DNA of 9,367 nucleotides from Lachnospiraceae bacterium (GTDB lineage Bacteria > Bacillota > Clostridia > Lachnospirales > Lachnospiraceae): the NCBI GenBank assembly GCA_003542935.1, contig DPJQ01000117.1:1-9367 (forward strand), given 5' to 3'. A program made the position numbers and the translations under genes. The first letter of the stretch is position 1. Every line of letters begins with the position of its first letter. The notes beneath the pieces were generated by a model. The model did not search any database. It worked only from the letters and a program-made list of their open reading frames with translations, and was not told the origin of the DNA. This document shows, in pieces, positions 5,515-9,367 of the stretch.

Positions 5515-8500
5515 ATGAGAAAAAGGAGTACGGCCCTTTGGGCAGTCTGGTTGGGCCTGTTTTTCTGGCTGGTTTCTCCGGCAGCCGTGAGGGCAGGGAG
5601 CATTGACTTTACGATACGGACGGGGAAAGATTATTCGCTGTCCGTGAAAGACGCTGCGGGAAATACGGTCGGGGATATCCCGCGGGAGGAAGAAAACACG
5701 GTGATTTCCCTCACAGAGGGTACCTATACTTATGAAGCCCGGGGAGACGGCTACGGCGACGATTCCGGTCAGGAATACGGATGGGGCCGGGGAAGCTTCC
5801 GGGTGGACGGGGAGAACAAAAGCCTGTCCCTGCGCCGGGTATATATGCCCCTGGAAAATAAGGACAGCAAGGCTTTCAGCCTGAAAGTGACGGATGCGTC
5901 CGGCACGGCTTATGAGCCGGGAGGTACCCGCGGTGTGGCGCGGCAATACCTGACTCTGCCGGTATCGGACACCAAAACCATGGCATACACGTATGCTTTT
6001 GAGCCGGCAAAAGGAGCGGGCAGTACCGCGGAATACTGGGGCAGTAACGGGGAGATGTATATCCACCCCGGCACAGGGATTTACAGCTGGACGACTCTGT
6101 GCCGTTCGGATCACAGTGGTTATCGGATCGCGGAGAAGACCCGGGTGACTCTGGCGGTTCCCGAAGGAGTCACACCCCGGCTGATGCGCCAGCCCTGGCT
6201 GTACTCTACGCGGGAATATATGAAAGACGCCCGGGGACAGGAACCCCAGGGGGCGCCGGATGAATCCACCGGCCTGGTGAACTACACCTATGAGGTGCCG
6301 GAATCCGAGCCGCTGCAGGTGGAGCTGTACCGGGACGGATACATAAAGCTCTGTCAGTCCGTATCTTCCGGTACAAACCCGATGACAGTCACTTTTGAGG
6401 AAAGGGACTGGGAAGGGCTTGCGGAGGCCGGGAATCAGACGGATGACCGGAAAAACAGTATTCTGACCAATGTGGGAGACAGCGGCAGCCTGTCTTTGCA
6501 GGTGGGGGAGCAGTTTGATCTTTACTGTTTCCGTAATAAACAGTCGGCCGTGCACAGTCCGGAATACCGCGCGGAAATTCTGGAGGGTGATGCGGTCACC
6601 GTAGCGGATGACGGCAGTGCTATGGACCGGGCCTACCGGGGCGGTCCCACGATTGAGGCTGTACGGCCCGGAACCGGCATTCTGCGCATTTCCTACGGCG
6701 CATTTGCGGTGAAAGACAACAAGGGCATCACGGTGTACGGAAAGAGCGGCCGGGACAGCGAGGCGCTTGTGGTGGTGCAGGTGGGAAACGGCGGAGGCGA
6801 CAGTCGGACCGGTATCTCCGACAGTGAATTTGACGCGGTTTATTACCTGGAAAGTCTGTCGGACGGGAACAGTACCGTGGCAGGAAACGGGTATGCGGAG
6901 TATATGTTCAGTCCCCCTGCGGACGGGAAAAAGGCAGACCATGTCAGCGTGCTCAGCCCGTCAGGAGGGACGTACACGGACTGGAAAGAGTATGGCATGG
7001 GAGCGGACGGCTCCTGTACGGTACGTCTGTACCAGGGGAAAAATATTATCCGCGTGCAGAGCGGCGGTTCGGAAGCGTACCATGTACTCCAGTGCTATGG
7101 CCTGAAAGGCCGTGTGGAGGGCGGCGCCGTATATGAAACGGACGACGGGCCGCGGGTCCGCGTTCCGGCGGGCGGCGAGGTGAAGCTGAATTTTGACGGG
7201 CTGGTGATGACGCTGCCGGCCATAGAGGGCATCTACAATCCGGGCATCCGCAATACGGGCGTGGGCTGGCAGCTGGAACCGGCGGAGTATCTGTATTATC
7301 TGCTGGACGGCGAGCGCATCGAGGGCAGAAAGACTCAGTACGATCTGCCCGAAAAGCATACGATTACCTGGACGGCGCCCTCCCGGGAAGGGGAATATAT
7401 CTTTGCCGGAGGCCGGGTGAGCACCACCGGTTTCGGCTCCCAGCCGGGCAGCCACCAGAAAATCGAGAAGGGCAGCCGGGCCGGGGTTCCCCATCTTGGG
7501 ATGATCGCTCCCGCCTTTTCTCTGGAGTACAGTTTCCTGCCGGATATCGGCTTTACGGTCGCGGAGGAGGCGGACGAAGGAGAGGTGAGGCCGGTAACGG
7601 TCAACTGGGCGGCAAAAGATCAGCCCTCCGGCGCCGCACTGTCCGTTTACAACGCCAGAGGCGGAAAACAGTATACGTCAGGAGGAAAATGGATGCTGAC
7701 GCCGGGGGCCTATACTTATGCCATAACCTGTGAGGGCTATCTGACTGCCCACGGCGTCTTTGAAGTACCGCCGTCGGACGAAGGGAATACGGAAAACGGC
7801 GGAGATTCCGGACAGGACGGCGGGTTGACCGTGGATCTGCCGGATGTCACGCTGGAGAAAGCCCTCGCCCAGGGCGGGACGGCCCGGGTGGAGATATCCG
7901 GCCATCGGGGCCTTCTGGCCCGGGGTCTGTCTGCAATAGATACAAAAGATCTGCCGGATCTCGCGAAAAAAAGGTATACGGCTTTCAATTACGGCGGCTA
8001 CACGATTCTCCACGCTCTGATAGACACGCTGAACAGGGCGGAACAGACATTTACCTGCCGGTGCGGCATACTCCGGCCGGAGGACGGGGCGGACGGCGTG
8101 TGGTACTGCGAGGTCAACGGCAAGCCGGTGGAAGATTACGCCAATACCCTGGCAGAGGACGGGGATACGATTGAATTGTACACGGTTCTCCCCGGTCAGG
8201 CCGTGAGGGGCAGATTTGTTCCGCTTCGGAGAGCCCTAGCCAGAGAAAACAGCGCGGCGGTTGTTCTGGAAGCAAAACCGATATGTTCCGGCAGTGCATA
8301 CGGACCTTTTGAAGGTGCAGAACTGTGGGTGGACGGCAGAGACAGCGGCGTACGGACGGATACCGAAGGCCGGGCTCTGCTGCCGGGCGGCGTACTGGGC
8401 GAGCCGGGTCTCCATACAGTGACGGCCGTCCGGGAAAAAGACGGTGGGAATACTTTTGTATACACGGCTATGAGTATCTATCTGCGCCGGGAAAAAGCTC

Positions 8501-9367
8501 TGGAAAGCGCGGGCCGGACGGCGGAGGAGTCGGCGGCTCTGGTGGCATCCCTCTTTGGCGAACTGGATCAGATGGGTGACGCGGCAAAGCTTGTCTGGGG
8601 CGATATGGAGCGGATCAGCGGGGCCATCGCCCGGGCAGAGGCCCTGGACGACGGAGAATATACGATGCTCCTGGAAAAGGAAAACGGCGCGTATGTAGAG
8701 AAACTGGAGCTTTTGTATACCCGCCGGGATGAGCTGATGAGCGAAAACGCCGTGGATGGGGTCAAAGCCCTCATCACGGCCCTCCACGACCAAAAGGTGA
8801 TCACGGAAGAGAGCGAGGCGGCCATTGTCCGGGCCCGCGCGGCCTATGACGCGCTGACGGATCAGGAGAAAGCCCGGATGATCACGTATGAAAACTGGCT
8901 GATCGGCGCCGAGACCATGTTGTATCAGATACGGAACGTGAAAATGTCTCTGAGTTCTGACAGCTTTGAATATGATGGCACGGCGAAGGAGCCTGCCGTT
9001 ACCGTGACTCTGGACGGAAAAGAGATGGAGGCCGGTGCAGAGTATTCGGTCGCTTATCGGGATAATGTGGAGCCCGGTACGGCGTCGGCGGTGGTGACGC
9101 TGGCAGAGAAGGCCGGATTCACCGCTTCCCGGACGCTTTCCTTCACCATTCTTCCGGCAAAAAATACTCCGTCCGGGACGGAGGAAAAGCCCCGGCCGGG
9201 AAACGGACAGGAAGACCCGCAGCCGGCGGTTCTGAAAAAGGGCGCCGTCTATGTGGTGGGAAACCTGAAATACAAGATCACCCGGGTGAACGGCAAGGGG
9301 ACGGGGGGCGAAGCTGCGGTCACAGGCGTAAAAAATAAAAAACTGGCCCAGGCCGCAATTCCCGCCA
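5515..9367 (+). CDS. Giant secreted mosaic surface protein with a transcobalamin-like (DUF4430) domain (3'-truncated)
   Basis: An uninterrupted frame of 1284 codons from ATG 5515 runs off the right edge. Domains seen: signal peptide 1-27 (cleavage near AVRA/GS); PEGA-like domain 30-110; beta-rich region 118-290 without a recognised family; bacterial Ig-like region about 322-424; two unassigned beta-rich blocks about 436-530 and 548-680; second PEGA-like domain 692-752; linker 753-770. The DUF4430/transcobalamin C-terminal-like domain is at about 821-893 (GGYTILHALIDTLN, GVWYCEVNGKPVEDY, EDGDTIELYTV). An Ig-like domain follows (905-990), then a helical module ending with ARAAYDALTDQEKA (991-1140), a YDGT-type Ig-like domain (1143-1214), a Pro-rich linker (1215-1238) and the start of a module that usually leads into C-terminal LRRs (1239 on). 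DUF4430 is the fold of the cobalamin-covering beta domain of transcobalamin and intrinsic factor, but most bacterial members have no known ligand. No anchor motif is visible in the part present. Confidence 0.9.
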   Translation, partial: MRKRSTALWAVWLGLFFWLVSPAAVRAGSIDFTIRTGKDYSLSVKDAAGNTVGDIPREEENTVISLTEGTYTYEARGDGYGDDSGQEYGWGRGSFRVDGENKSLSLRRVYMPLENKDSKAFSLKVTDASGTAYEPGGTRGVARQYLTLPVSDTKTMAYTYAFEPAKGAGSTAEYWGSNGEMYIHPGTGIYSWTTLCRSDHSGYRIAEKTRVTLAVPEGVTPRLMRQPWLYSTREYMKDARGQEPQGAPDESTGLVNYTYEVPESEPLQVELYRDGYIKLCQSVSSGTNPMTVTFEERDWEGLAEAGNQTDDRKNSILTNVGDSGSLSLQVGEQFDLYCFRNKQSAVHSPEYRAEILEGDAVTVADDGSAMDRAYRGGPTIEAVRPGTGILRISYGAFAVKDNKGITVYGKSGRDSEALVVVQVGNGGGDSRTGISDSEFDAVYYLESLSDGNSTVAGNGYAEYMFSPPADGKKADHVSVLSPSGGTYTDWKEYGMGADGSCTVRLYQGKNIIRVQSGGSEAYHVLQCYGLKGRVEGGAVYETDDGPRVRVPAGGEVKLNFDGLVMTLPAIEGIYNPGIRNTGVGWQLEPAEYLYYLLDGERIEGRKTQYDLPEKHTITWTAPSREGEYIFAGGRVSTTGFGSQPGSHQKIEKGSRAGVPHLGMIAPAFSLEYSFLPDIGFTVAEEADEGEVRPVTVNWAAKDQPSGAALSVYNARGGKQYTSGGKWMLTPGAYTYAITCEGYLTAHGVFEVPPSDEGNTENGGDSGQDGGLTVDLPDVTLEKALAQGGTARVEISGHRGLLARGLSAIDTKDLPDLAKKRYTAFNYGGYTILHALIDTLNRAEQTFTCRCGILRPEDGADGVWYCEVNGKPVEDYANTLAEDGDTIELYTVLPGQAVRGRFVPLRRALARENSAAVVLEAKPICSGSAYGPFEGAELWVDGRDSGVRTDTEGRALLPGGVLGEPGLHTVTAVREKDGGNTFVYTAMSIYLRREKALESAGRTAEESAALVASLFGELDQMGDAAKLVWGDMERISGAIARAEALDDGEYTMLLEKENGAYVEKLELLYTRRDELMSENAVDGVKALITALHDQKVITEESEAAIVRARAAYDALTDQEKARMITYENWLIGAETMLYQIRNVKMSLSSDSFEYDGTAKEPAVTVTLDGKEMEAGAEYSVAYRDNVEPGTASAVVTLAEKAGFTASRTLSFTILPAKNTPSGTEEKPRPGNGQEDPQPAVLKKGAVYVVGNLKYKITRVNGKGTGGEAAVTGVKNKKLAQAAIPA

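Noticed and set aside
4966..6942. Minus-strand open frame of 658 residues
   Set aside because: It spans the junction of two well-supported plus-strand genes with recognisable domains, and its own translation is rich in His, Arg, Pro and Gly without any domain. It is a shadow of GC-rich coding sequence.

Overview
The window looks like part of a single plus-strand operon from a Gram-positive anaerobe of the Lachnospiraceae type (class Clostridia). The evidence is the style of the surface proteins: BspA-like leucine-rich-repeat tails, Lys-rich terminal FnIII-like domains, YDGT-type Ig-like repeats, 'ARAAYDALTDQEKA' helical modules and a transcobalamin-like (DUF4430) domain. Strong AGAGG-type ribosome binding sites and tightly packed genes agree with this. 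Base composition is fairly GC-rich by eye. The genus cannot be determined from what is here.

Layout, left to right: (1) the last 66 codons of a secreted LRR-type surface protein (2-202); (2) a three-TM MotA/TolQ/ExbB-family proton-channel protein (232-897); (3) a small one-TM DUF2149 protein with an ExbD-like membrane motif (903-1208); (4) a 398-residue surface protein made of signal peptide, PEGA-like domain, about 250 residues of charged or Gly-rich linker, C-terminal TM and basic tail (1251-2447); (5) a secreted PQQ-type beta-propeller protein with cadherin-like and FnIII-like domains (2434-5484); (6) the first 1284 residues of a giant secreted mosaic protein with a DUF4430 domain, open at the right edge (5515-9367). 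Gaps are 29, 5, 42, -14 and 30 bases. No promoter, terminator, RNA gene, CRISPR array or mobile element was seen. No gene-free stretch exceeds 42 bases.

How the genes may work together (inference): genes 2 and 3 form an ExbB/ExbD-like ion-driven motor in the cytoplasmic membrane. Gene 4 is a membrane-anchored rod that could carry force or position across the cell wall. Genes 1, 5 and 6 are large extracellular proteins that could capture a ligand. ExbB-like plus DUF2149 pairs are known, from memory, beside CobN-like chelatase genes in methanogens and in Bacteroidota hmu heme-uptake operons. The transcobalamin beta-domain fold and beta-propellers are both used elsewhere for cobalamin capture. 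A surface system for corrinoid, heme or another tetrapyrrole or metal is therefore the leading hypothesis. No CobN-like gene or ABC transporter lies inside the window, so the substrate remains unproven.
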